Assembly: GCF_009796845.1 (NCBI RefSeq)
Contig: NZ_CP047025.1
Coordinates: forward strand, 3,410,001 to 3,474,000
DNA: 64,000 nt
Direction: 5' to 3'
Origin: Cobetia sp. L2A1
Lineage (GTDB): Bacteria; Pseudomonadota; Gammaproteobacteria; Pseudomonadales; Halomonadaceae
Part shown: positions 51,218-60,784 of the stretch, piece by piece
Numbering within the stretch: position 1 is the stretch's first letter
How the letters are laid out: every line of letters starts with the position of its first letter
The notes under the pieces: generated by a model
Databases searched by the model: none
What the model was told of the DNA's origin: nothing
The model's input: only the letters and a program-made list of their open reading frames with translations
Position numbers and translations under genes: made by a program

Positions 51218-51766
51218 TTAATCGTCGATTTCGATGCGTTTCACCTGCCAGACAGAGCGAGTCATGATTTGCTCATTGAGTAGATCGGGCTGCTCGCTGA
51301 AGGGATAAATGATGAAGATGGGACCATTGTCACGCACCCGTAAACGTTTACCGTCGATTTGCATTGCCAGGATGACCGGATAATCAAAAAAATCCTGTAC
51401 TGGCACGTTCGCGGCATAGTCATTAAGCGCCACGATACGCATCGTGCCGCTTTCCGCACCCACGGCCTCCATCAGAGCAGACCCTAACGGACCACTGAAA
51501 CGCATCTCGCCATCGTGCCAGGGAGTCATTGTCAGAGTTTCACGCTGCTCCAGTGCTGCCAGCATTTCACGATCAAAGTGCGCTTCATTGCCCGCATTGG
51601 TGTGCTCGATATTACCGGTAACCCTCAACACGACCGGACCTTGCGGTGCTTCAAGCGCCATGACGACAGGCGATAACAGCAATGCACTTAGTAAACCGTA
51701 CGATACCCAGCGCCGACACTGAGCAAGTTGCGAAATGACATGAAGATACCCAGAAAACTCAAGCAT
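51218..51766 (-). CDS. Periplasmic molybdopterin-oxidoreductase-fold protein, probably a signalling partner
   Basis: A protein of 182 residues. The ATG at 51766 has GGAG upstream. A signal peptide (V-S-Y-G-L-L-S-A-L-L-L-S-P-V-V-M-A-L-E-A) precedes a domain with L-R-V-T-G-N-I, F-S-G-P-L-G and G-P-I-F-I-I-Y-P-F, resembling the oxidoreductase molybdopterin-binding fold. The mature part contains no cysteine, so the usual Mo-ligating Cys is missing and catalysis is unlikely. It is encoded just upstream of the hybrid kinase, so it is plausibly a ligand-binding partner of the kinase sensor domain (inference). Confidence 0.7.
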   Translation of the reverse strand: MLEFSGYLHVISQLAQCRRWVSYGLLSALLLSPVVMALEAPQGPVVLRVTGNIEHTNAGNEAHFDREMLAALEQRETLTMTPWHDGEMRFSGPLGSALMEAVGAESGTMRIVALNDYAANVPVQDFFDYPVILAMQIDGKRLRVRDNGPIFIIYPFSEQPDLLNEQIMTRSVWQVKRIEIDD

Positions 51767-51901
51767 GCGACTTACTCCACTCGATAATAGACAGTCATGA
51801 GTATAAGCCGCCGCGTTTACGCCAACCGTGAACCATTGTGACGTCGTATCACGATAGAGACGCGTAGACTTATGCCATGAATCCATCAGGGAGGTGACGG
51901 C

Positions 51902-52300
51902 ATGCACATCGGCATTCTGGAGGATGATCAAGATCAACGTGATTATCTAATGCTCTGCCTGCAGACACAGGGTCACGAGCTAGCAGGGTTTGAGCGTGCC
52001 AGTCAGTTATTGCGCGCCCTGCGCGAGCAGAATTTTGACATGCTGATTATCGATTGGCAGCTGCCAGATGCCTGCGGCATGGAGCTGACACGTACATTGC
52101 GCCGCGAGCATGGCTGGCAGGGGTTGATTCTGTTCATCACCGCAAGCCAGGGGGAAGAAGACGTCGTGCACGCACTGGAGCATGGCGCTGATGACTTCCT
52201 GAGCAAGCCCATCAACCCGAAGGAACTCACGGCGCGAGTGGCAGCGCTTGGCCGACGACTGGCCGACGACTGGCCAATAGTACTGCCAGCAACGCACTGA
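51902..52300 (+). CDS. Response regulator, receiver half (frame broken by 11-bp duplication)
   Basis: A receiver domain with acidic pocket E-D-D, phospho-acceptor Asp in L-I-I-D-W-Q-L-P, and the conserved Thr and Lys in F-I-T-A-S-Q and S-K-P-I-N. A strong GGGAGGTGA ribosome site precedes it. It ends prematurely after G-R-R-L-A-D-D-W-P-I-V-L-P-A-T-H because of an 11-bp tandem duplication (52249-52270). Without it the frame runs into the DNA-binding domain below. Divergent from the molybdopterin-fold gene and kinase operon. Confidence 0.9.
   Translation: MHIGILEDDQDQRDYLMLCLQTQGHELAGFERASQLLRALREQNFDMLIIDWQLPDACGMELTRTLRREHGWQGLILFITASQGEEDVVHALEHGADDFLSKPINPKELTARVAALGRRLADDWPIVLPATH
52249..52270 (+). 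repeat. 11-bp tandem duplication that splits the response regulator
   Basis: tggccgacgac occurs twice in a row (52249-52259, 52260-52270), followed by the start of a third copy (tggcc). 11 is not a multiple of 3, so it shifts the frame. Confidence 0.95.
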
Positions 52301-52305
52301 ATGAG

Positions 52306-52638
52306 GTGGAGGATATTCCCGAGCACTACCGAATAGAACAGGAAGAGCACACCATCTGGTGCGCAGGAGTCCAGGTCAATCTGACACAGCGTGAGTATCA
52401 GCTCGCCGTACTCTTGCTGCGTCATATAGGAGAGCTATTTTCACGCGCCTATTTGCTGGAGATGATATGGGGAATCAACGGTGACATCTCTACCCGCACC
52501 GTCGATACCCATATCAGCCGCCTGCGCCGCAAACTAGGATTTGATGGTAGTCATGGCCTCAAGCTGAGAAGCGTTTATCAACATGGCTATCGACTAGAGC
52601 TCTGCAGCGATGGAGAAAGTGCTCGCAAGATCGCCTGA
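52306..52638 (+). CDS. OmpR-type winged-helix half of the split response regulator
   Basis: A Trans_reg_C DNA-binding domain: L-T-Q-R-E-Y-Q-L-A-V-L-L-L, then S-R-A-Y-L-L-E-M-I-W-G, the recognition helix T-R-T-V-D-T-H-I-S-R-L-R-R-K-L and the wing V-Y-Q-H-G-Y-R-L. A GTG at 52306 could serve as start (GAATGAG upstream, weak). It lies in a different frame from the receiver half. Fused without one 11-bp copy, the gene encodes 241 residues, the normal OmpR-family length. Confidence 0.88.
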   Translation: MEDIPEHYRIEQEEHTIWCAGVQVNLTQREYQLAVLLLRHIGELFSRAYLLEMIWGINGDISTRTVDTHISRLRRKLGFDGSHGLKLRSVYQHGYRLELCSDGESARKIA

Positions 52639-52647
52639 ATCTCTCCA

Positions 52648-53475
52648 TCAAGCCGTCAACAACTGACGCAACATCCGCGCAACGGGCGCAGTATCCGGCC
52701 GCTTGTGGCGCCACAGAAAGTAGGATTCTGCTGCTTGCTCTACCAGCATGCCCAAGCCATCCTCTGAACGTGCGCCGCGTTCAGCAGCCCAGCGCATGAA
52801 GACGGTGGGTTCTGCGCTATACATCATGTCGTACGCCAGCGCGTGGGCGGTAAACAACGCATCCGGCAATGGCGGTAGCTCACCGCCTAACGATGCACTG
52901 GTTCCGTTGATCACTAGATCAAACGTACCCTCAATCTCCTCAAAGCTTCCGCCTGACAGCTGTGTATCCCCAAGTGCCAGGTCCGAAAAGTCAGCGGCAA
53001 GCTCACTAGCTTTTGAAGCCGTGCGATTCGCGATGGTCAGTGCGGCAGGCTGCTTCGCCAACAAGGGCTCCAGCACGCCACGCACGGCGCCTCCTGCACC
53101 CAGCACCAGAATACGTGCACCCGCGAGCGGCGCCGTCAGGCGCTCTAGATCCCGCACCAGGCCCACTCCATCCGTCGTGTCACCGTAGACCTGACCATTT
53201 TTACCCAGTAGCAGAGTATTGACGGCGCAAGAGCGTTGAGCGCGCGGTGTCAGCACGTCGACAAGTCGATACGCTTGCTCCTTGAAGGGCATGGTGACAT
53301 TCGCACCTAGCCCGCCTTCAGCGACAAACTCGGCCCAACCACCGGCAAAGTCATCTGCCGGCGCCAGCCGTGCCTCATAGCTCAAGGAGTCTCCCAGCTG
53401 CTCAGCGAAGGCACGATGAATCAAGGGAGATTTCGAGTGGGCAATAGGATTGCCAAATACAGCATAACGAGACAT
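52648..53475 (-). CDS. aroE: Shikimate dehydrogenase
   Basis: NADPH-dependent step of the chorismate pathway. It has [10 protein letters not shown], the catalytic Lys in [15 protein letters not shown] and the dinucleotide loop [10 protein letters not shown]. The start ATG at 53475 has GGAG 5 bases upstream; the preceding TTG (53478) is too close to it. 275 residues. It follows hemF on the same strand. Confidence 0.96.
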   Translation of the reverse strand: MSRYAVFGNPIAHSKSPLIHRAFAEQLGDSLSYEARLAPADDFAGGWAEFVAEGGLGANVTMPFKEQAYRLVDVLTPRAQRSCAVNTLLLGKNGQVYGDTTDGVGLVRDLERLTAPLAGARILVLGAGGAVRGVLEPLLAKQPAALTIANRTASKASELAADFSDLALGDTQLSGGSFEEIEGTFDLVINGTSASLGGELPPLPDALFTAHALAYDMMYSAEPTVFMRWAAERGARSEDGLGMLVEQAAESYFLWRHKRPDTAPVARMLRQLLTA

Positions 53476-53523
53476 CAAGACTCCGGGACAGTCACACGGT
53501 AAATATCAGGACAACGGATACCA

Positions 53524-55189
<1,666 letters not shown>

Positions 55190-55427
55190 GATCCGCACAG
55201 GCCTCCTTGAGACAGGCAACACAATGGGCTGACCTCGACAGTGAGTCACAGGTACATCGCCCGAACAGGCCGCAATTCTAGCATGCTCATCAGCATGAGA
55301 CCGACGCAACGATGTGTCATGCAGACACGACTTATCGTCACACTCTCGTCACGGCATGATGGATAATGCTGCACTCCGACGCTTCGATCAGCACACCCTT
55401 ATTCCTGAATAAACAAGGACGTATTCC

Positions 55428-56321
55428 ATGCGCCGTTACATGACGCTCAGTACTACCGCTGCCCTGCTGCTGACAATGGCAGGTTGTGCTAGCTCTACCT
55501 CTCAACCTGAAGCTCCGTCCGCACCCAGGCCCGGCATGAGTGAGGCGCCATCCGCGCTGTCTCAAGCGGCACCGATCAGTGATCAGGCCATGCTGGCCAC
55601 CTTGTGGGTACAGCGCAGCGCCGAGTTTCACGCCCTGTCGCTACAGGCGTTCAACGTCGCGCACGACCGCCTGAATATAGCGCTTGCCCGTCGCACTCAG
55701 CACGACAAGCCACTGGCCGTGGTGGTCGATGTCGACGACACCGTGCTCAACACCACCAGCTATGGTGGCTGGGCACTGCGCGAAGGCCGTACGTATGACA
55801 GCCAAAGCTGGGCAAACTGGGTGGACGATGCCGTCTCGACAGCGTCTCCGGGGGCGGTGGACTTCCTGAACTACGCCAGCGCCAGCGGCGTCGATGTCTA
55901 TTACATCACCAATCGCAAGGCCGCGGGAAAGCAGGCGACCATCGCCAACCTTGCGGCGCTTGGCTTCCCGCAGGCAGATAACGCGCATGTGATGCCGCGC
56001 ACCGAGAGCTCCAACAAGACTGAACGTCGCGCCATCGTGACGGCAGACCACAACATCGCGATTCTGATGGGCGATAACCTGGGCGACTTTGATCAGGCCT
56101 TCCAGCAGGACACCAGTACTGCACGCAATGCCGAGGTGGAGCAACACGCCAGCCAGTTCGGCCGTCGCTTCGTCATGCTGCCCAATCCGACTTATGGTGA
56201 GTGGGAGGGCGTTATCTATCAGGGCAACTGGGATATCAGTGAGACAGAGAAACGCGCGATGCGCGATGCTGCCCTGAATGTCTGGCAATCAGAGACGGGT
56301 ACCGTAACGACAGGTCAGTAA
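55428..56321 (+). CDS. HAD-family acid phosphatase / 5'-nucleotidase lipoprotein, e(P4)-like
   Basis: A protein of 297 residues. Lipobox M-A-G-C. The class C acid phosphatase domain has catalytic D-V-D-D-T-V-L, Y-I-T-N-R-K-A and M-G-D-N-L-G-D-F-D. Haemophilus e(P4) is the best-known relative: an outer-membrane lipoprotein that removes phosphate from NMN and other nucleotides. It lies opposite to and inside the otherwise conserved dprA-tsaC series, suggesting a later insertion. Its last codons form the first copy of a 14-bp tandem repeat. Confidence 0.9.
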   Translation: MRRYMTLSTTAALLLTMAGCASSTSQPEAPSAPRPGMSEAPSALSQAAPISDQAMLATLWVQRSAEFHALSLQAFNVAHDRLNIALARRTQHDKPLAVVVDVDDTVLNTTSYGGWALREGRTYDSQSWANWVDDAVSTASPGAVDFLNYASASGVDVYYITNRKAAGKQATIANLAALGFPQADNAHVMPRTESSNKTERRAIVTADHNIAILMGDNLGDFDQAFQQDTSTARNAEVEQHASQFGRRFVMLPNPTYGEWEGVIYQGNWDISETEKRAMRDAALNVWQSETGTVTTGQ

Positions 56322-56397
56322 CGACAGGTCAGTAACGACAGGTCAGTAACGACAGGTCAGTAACGACAGGTCAGTAACGACAGGTCAGTAACGACAG
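56304..56397 (+). repeat. 14-bp tandem repeat (6 full copies plus a part) over the phosphatase stop
   Basis: Unit gtaacgacaggtca, identical copies from 56304 to 56387, then a 10-bp partial copy. The first copy encodes the last V-T-T-G-Q; the stop TAA sits at its junction with the second. The rest is untranslated. Confidence 0.96.
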
Positions 56398-56414
56398 CAA
56401 TGTCAGGCCAATAA

Positions 56415-56449
56415 AAGAACGCCCTGCAAAGTCCTTGCAGGGCGTTCTT
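56415..56449. terminator. Bidirectional terminator between the phosphatase and dprA
   Basis: A perfect 15-bp stem (aagaacgccctgcaa / ttgcagggcgttctt) with a 5-nt loop, preceded by AAAA and followed by TTGTT. It lies between convergent genes. Confidence 0.88.
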
Positions 56450-56469
56450 GTTCAACCAATGTCACTTGC

Positions 56470-57696
56470 TCAAATGCGCTTCCAGCCGCCGGGCGCCTGA
56501 ACCGCTTTCCCTTCAAGCTCCAGCTCCAGCAGTTGCATGCTCAACTCACTCACGTGACTTCCACTGAGCTCTACCAATTGATCGAGCGCGGTCGGTATTG
56601 CCCCCAAAAAGCACAAGGGTGATGCCTCCTTGACACCCGGTAGTGAAGGAGATGCCAGTGACGGCAACTCCTGCGTCATGGCATGCGTCAGCGGCTGCTG
56701 TCGCGAAACCGGATTTCTCTTCTGGCGAGGGACAACAGAATAGCCTTCAGCCATGACCGCCTCCGGCATGAGGTGATTCAGCTCTGCCAGCATGTCGTCC
56801 ACATTGCGCACTAACGTGGCACCCTGCCGAATCAACTCCAGACATCCACTTGACGCGATATCCTCGATACGCCCGGGCAGTGCAAACACCTCACGATTCT
56901 GCTCCATCGCCAGCCGCGCACTGACCAACGAGCCACTGCGCAACGTCGCCTCTACCACCAGCACACCGTGTGACAACCCAGTAATCAGGCGATTACGACG
57001 CGGAAAATGACGTGCATGTGCGCCGGTACCTGGCGGATGCTCTGACAACAACAGTCCGCCGCTATCAAGCAAGCGCTGGCGCAAATGATGGTGCTGTGCA
57101 GGGTAGGTCACATCCACACCGCAGCCCAGCACGGCGAGCGTCGAGGGACGTGCTGGGAAATCGTCATCGGAAAGTCGCGCGGCTGCCGATAGTGCACCCT
57201 GATGAGCCGCGGCATCTATCCCCAACGCAAGGCCACTGGCCACACTCCACCCTCGTCTCACCAGCTCACCGGCAAACTCATGGGCATGTGCAAGCCCCGC
57301 CTGGCTCGCCTTGCGCGCACCCACAATGGCCAGCTGTGGGAGTTCGAGAAGTTCACATCGCCCCAATGCCCATAGCGTCAGCGGCGGGTCTGGCAACGTA
57401 TCGAGCATCGCGGGCCATTCAGGGTCTGCTGGCGTCAGGAGATAGCAACCATAAGCCGGCGAGTGCCATTCGAGATCTGCCATGACCTGCTGATATAACG
57501 GCGAGGACGTTGGTCGCTCGCACCAAAGCCTCAGTGAGGCCGACAAGCGCGGAGGTAACGCAGCCAACCAGCCCTGTGGCCAGTCTGCATGCTCTCTCAA
57601 CTTGGCACCGGTATGGCTACCGAAACCCGGTAGTCGCGCCAGAAACGCAAAATCCGCTCGCGAGGGGATACGCTTTTCGACATTGCTATCGATCAT
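56470..57696 (-). CDS. dprA: DNA processing protein DprA (Smf)
   Basis: It loads RecA on incoming single-stranded DNA in natural transformation. Its Rossmann-like core has I-V-G-A-R-K-A-S, S-G-L-A-L-G-I-D-A-A-A-H, F-P-R-R-N-R-L-I-T-G-L-S and S-G-S-L-V-S-A-R-L-A, then F-A-L-P-G. A C-terminal winged domain (about 365-408) follows. GGAGG lies upstream; ATG 57696 or GTG 57699 are both possible. About 408 residues. It follows the LysM gene. Confidence 0.94.
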   Translation of the reverse strand: MIDSNVEKRIPSRADFAFLARLPGFGSHTGAKLREHADWPQGWLAALPPRLSASLRLWCERPTSSPLYQQVMADLEWHSPAYGCYLLTPADPEWPAMLDTLPDPPLTLWALGRCELLELPQLAIVGARKASQAGLAHAHEFAGELVRRGWSVASGLALGIDAAAHQGALSAAARLSDDDFPARPSTLAVLGCGVDVTYPAQHHHLRQRLLDSGGLLLSEHPPGTGAHARHFPRRNRLITGLSHGVLVVEATLRSGSLVSARLAMEQNREVFALPGRIEDIASSGCLELIRQGATLVRNVDDMLAELNHLMPEAVMAEGYSVVPRQKRNPVSRQQPLTHAMTQELPSLASPSLPGVKEASPLCFLGAIPTALDQLVELSGSHVSELSMQLLELELEGKAVQAPGGWKRI

Positions 57697-57781
57697 CACG
57701 TATTACCTCCCGAGCGGATCATTGGCAGCCTTGACCGATATTCATGCCACAGCTGCATCATCAACTATTTCAGGCTTGGCC

Positions 57782-58840
57782 TCAGCCATTCGGTTCCAGC
57801 AACTTGTCGCCGACGCTGAGTGGACGCCCTGCCTGCATCACCAAGGCATAACTGACCTTTTCGTAGATGCGGAACACCATCAAAAGCCCACCTTCTTCAC
57901 CCGGCAGGGTGATGCTCTCCCCTGTTACCGGGTCTTCAATCGTCTCGCCACGACGCTCTACACCGAACACATATCCAGGCTCGATACCTTCTCGACTACC
58001 ACGATTGAGCGCCACGATGTCATTGCGGCCAATGTTGCGCAGGCCATCAGGCGCCGCGAGGATGATACCGCCGGTATCTTCTGCGGGCGGTTGCGGTTGG
58101 AAGCTGGTGGTAATGGCGCCACCATCGGCGGGCAACAGTAGATCACCATTGAGAATCTCGCGGTTGGAAGACAGCACGCGCATCACGCCGATATCACCCT
58201 CCTGACGCTCAAGCTTGACGTCACCGATACTGACCATTTCCAGTCCCAGGAACTCTTGAGTGTCGGGGTCCACATAACGATCGCCTTTGCGGTAGACGCT
58301 GTAGGTGTCGTAGCTCCCCCATTGGCCGCGCGCATAGATGGTATCGCCGGCACCACTGATCAGACGGGTATCATCACCCGCCACGATATAAGGTACGCCT
58401 TCGATCTCTTCAGGCTTTACGACGCGATGGTCTGTCAGGAATGCCGAGATCTTTTCCAGCGGGATGGGTGGCACAGCCTCACGCTTGGGGATCTTGCGAA
58501 TCGACGGCGATAGCTTCACGACGCCACCTTGGCCACGCTCCAGACGCAGACGTGGCTCACCATTCTCGTAGTAAAGGGATATCCGGTCGCCCGGATAGAT
58601 CAGATGTGGATTCTTGATCTGCGGATTGGCACGCCAGACTTCCGGCCACAACCAGGGTTCACGTAAAAAGCGGCCAGAAATATCCCAGAGAGTGTCACCG
58701 CTGACTACCACGTAGGTAGAGGGTACATTGTCACGCACTGTTGCCGCCTGTGCCTGCGACATCCCTGCGCTTGCCCCCAGCGTCGTCATACCGAGGAGTG
58801 CCGTGAACACGGCATTGCCGACCAGTCGTTTCATGCCCAT
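57782..58840 (-). CDS. LysM peptidoglycan-binding protein
   Basis: A protein of 352 residues. Signal peptide (to about A-Q-A-A), then a LysM domain with V-V-S-G-D-T-L-W-D-I-S-G-R-F and N-P-Q-I-K-N-P-H-L-I-Y-P-G-D. The rest is a mainly beta domain of unknown role. Such a gene stands next to dprA and divergent from def in many gammaproteobacteria; it is not characterised. Confidence 0.88.
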   Translation of the reverse strand: MGMKRLVGNAVFTALLGMTTLGASAGMSQAQAATVRDNVPSTYVVVSGDTLWDISGRFLREPWLWPEVWRANPQIKNPHLIYPGDRISLYYENGEPRLRLERGQGGVVKLSPSIRKIPKREAVPPIPLEKISAFLTDHRVVKPEEIEGVPYIVAGDDTRLISGAGDTIYARGQWGSYDTYSVYRKGDRYVDPDTQEFLGLEMVSIGDVKLERQEGDIGVMRVLSSNREILNGDLLLPADGGAITTSFQPQPPAEDTGGIILAAPDGLRNIGRNDIVALNRGSREGIEPGYVFGVERRGETIEDPVTGESITLPGEEGGLLMVFRIYEKVSYALVMQAGRPLSVGDKLLEPNG

Positions 58841-59080
58841 TCATGCGTCCCTTGCGTTATTGCCACCCATCACTGTCGGTGGTGGTGATCTTTTTTCTGA
58901 AATCCGTACCGTGAAAATCCGTCTGCTTCGCGCGCCACGACCCCTGACAGCACGCGAGATCAATCTTGACTATTGCCGCGATAGTAGCAGCATTGACGGC
59001 CATCGGTTCCGTTCCTCGCTTGTGCACACTACAATATCAGTCAAATCCTTACTGACAGCACAACGGTAATTACACCAGTC

Positions 59081-59590
59081 ATGGCCAAGCGCGAAATTCT
59101 TGAATTCCCCGATGAGCGTCTGCGCAATGTTGCAGTACCGATCGAGACGATCGATGCTGAACTGCAGACCCTGATCGATGACATGATCGAGACCATGTAT
59201 GACGCTAGAGGCATCGGCCTCGCCGCCTCACAGGTCGACGAACATCGCCGTCTGATCGTCATCGACGTCAGCGAAGATCAGTCCCAGCCGCTGGTGCTGA
59301 TCAACCCCGAATACACGCCTATCGGCGACGAGAAGGAACCGATGCAGGAAGGCTGCCTATCGATCCCTGAGTATTATGCCGAAGTTCCGCGTTACTTGAA
59401 GGTACGACTCAAGGCACAGGACCGCAACGGCGACGCTTACGAACTTGAGGCCGATGGTCTGCTGGCGCACTGTATCCAGCATGAGAACGACCACCTGCAA
59501 GGCACGTTGTTCGTCGACTACCTCTCTCCGCTCAAGCGGGATCGAGTGATGAAGAAGATGCAAAAACGTCATAAGCTACAGGAAGACTGA
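59081..59590 (+). CDS. def: Peptide deformylase
   Basis: Removes the N-formyl group from new proteins. All three motifs are present: [14 protein letters not shown] (metal Cys) and Q-H-E-N-D-H-L-Q-G. 169 residues. It is followed by fmt, the enzyme that adds the formyl group to Met-tRNA. Confidence 0.98.
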   Translation: MAKREILEFPDERLRNVAVPIETIDAELQTLIDDMIETMYDARGIGLAASQVDEHRRLIVIDVSEDQSQPLVLINPEYTPIGDEKEPMQEGCLSIPEYYAEVPRYLKVRLKAQDRNGDAYELEADGLLAHCIQHENDHLQGTLFVDYLSPLKRDRVMKKMQKRHKLQED

Positions 59591-59659
59591 TCTCATCGAG
59601 TCGGTGCAACTGACAGCATTGAGTTGTCATTAGTGACCTGCTCCCTGGGGAGACATATC

Positions 59660-59695
59660 GCACGGAGGCTGGGGGATCCCCCTCGGCCTCCGTGC
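59660..59695 (+). terminator. Hairpin between def and fmt
   Basis: Outer stem gcacggaggc / gcctccgtgc and inner ggggg/ccccc, followed by TCGTTATT. It would partly separate def from fmt. Confidence 0.6.
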
Positions 59696-59791
59696 TCGTT
59701 ATTGCTGATACGTTATTACGAGCATGCCCTTCCTGCTCCGCCAGCACCTTGAACCCGGTATCATCCGCGTTCCCCATACGAGAGTTCTTGC

Positions 59792-60784
59792 ATGTCGAAA
59801 GCCCTGCGTATTGCCTTTGCCGGCACCCCCGATTTTGCTGCCGAGTGCCTGACCGCCCTGCTAGGCAGTCAGCATCACATCATCAGCGTCCACACTCAGC
59901 CGGATCGCCCCTCTGGCCGTGGACGCAAGCTGACCCCCGGCCCCGTCAAGCAGCTGGCGCTTGAGCATGCCATCCCCGTGCATCAGCCGCTGAACTTCAA
60001 GGACGACGCCGACCGCCAGGTTCTGCGCGATCTCAACGTCGATATCATGGTGGTCGTGGCCTACGGACTGATTCTGCCGCAGGCAGTGCTCGACATTCCG
60101 CGTCTCGGCTGTCTGAACATCCATGCTTCACTGCTGCCACGCTGGCGGGGTGCTGCACCGATTCAGCGCGCCATCGAGGCGGGTGACAATGCCTCTGGCG
60201 TTACCATCATGCAGATGGATGCAGGTCTCGACACAGGTGGCATGCTGTTGATTCGCCGTACATCCATCACCGCTAGTACCACGGGTGGCGAGCTGCACGA
60301 CGCACTCGCTGCCCAAGGGGGTGAAGCGATCGTCACGGCACTCAATGCGATTGCCGAGGGTGATCTGCCAACGACACCACAGCCCGAGGAAGGCGTCACC
60401 TACGCCGCCAAGCTCTCCAAGGCCGAAGCCGAGCTAGACTTCACGTGCCCGGCATCTGAACAGGATGCACGCATTCGTGCCTTCAATCCTTGGCCGGTCG
60501 CCTGGACGCGCCTTGAGGGCGAACCATTGCGCCTGTGGATGTCACGCACCAGCGAGCAGCGCCTTGATATCGCTGTCACGCCAGGCACGCTCCTGGCCCC
60601 GAGCAATGACTGCCTGCGCATTGCCTGCGGCGATGGCCATGAGGTGCTGGAAATCACTCGTGCCCAGCTGCCCGGTGCCAAGCCATTGAGCGTCAAAGAT
60701 CTTCTCAACTCCCGTGCTGCGCGCTTTCCCGAAGGACTTGTCCTCGGCGCCAGCCACACTCCTGATACCGAGACTTCCGCATGA
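59792..60784 (+). CDS. fmt: Methionyl-tRNA formyltransferase
   Basis: A protein of 330 residues. N-terminal domain with the catalytic L-N-I-H-A-S-L-L-P-R-W-R-G-A-A-P and Q-M-D-A-G-L-D-T-G. The C-terminal tRNA-binding barrel starts near 205. Its stop overlaps the rsmB ATG (ATGA). Confidence 0.98.
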   Translation: MSKALRIAFAGTPDFAAECLTALLGSQHHIISVHTQPDRPSGRGRKLTPGPVKQLALEHAIPVHQPLNFKDDADRQVLRDLNVDIMVVVAYGLILPQAVLDIPRLGCLNIHASLLPRWRGAAPIQRAIEAGDNASGVTIMQMDAGLDTGGMLLIRRTSITASTTGGELHDALAAQGGEAIVTALNAIAEGDLPTTPQPEEGVTYAAKLSKAEAELDFTCPASEQDARIRAFNPWPVAWTRLEGEPLRLWMSRTSEQRLDIAVTPGTLLAPSNDCLRIACGDGHEVLEITRAQLPGAKPLSVKDLLNSRAARFPEGLVLGASHTPDTETSA

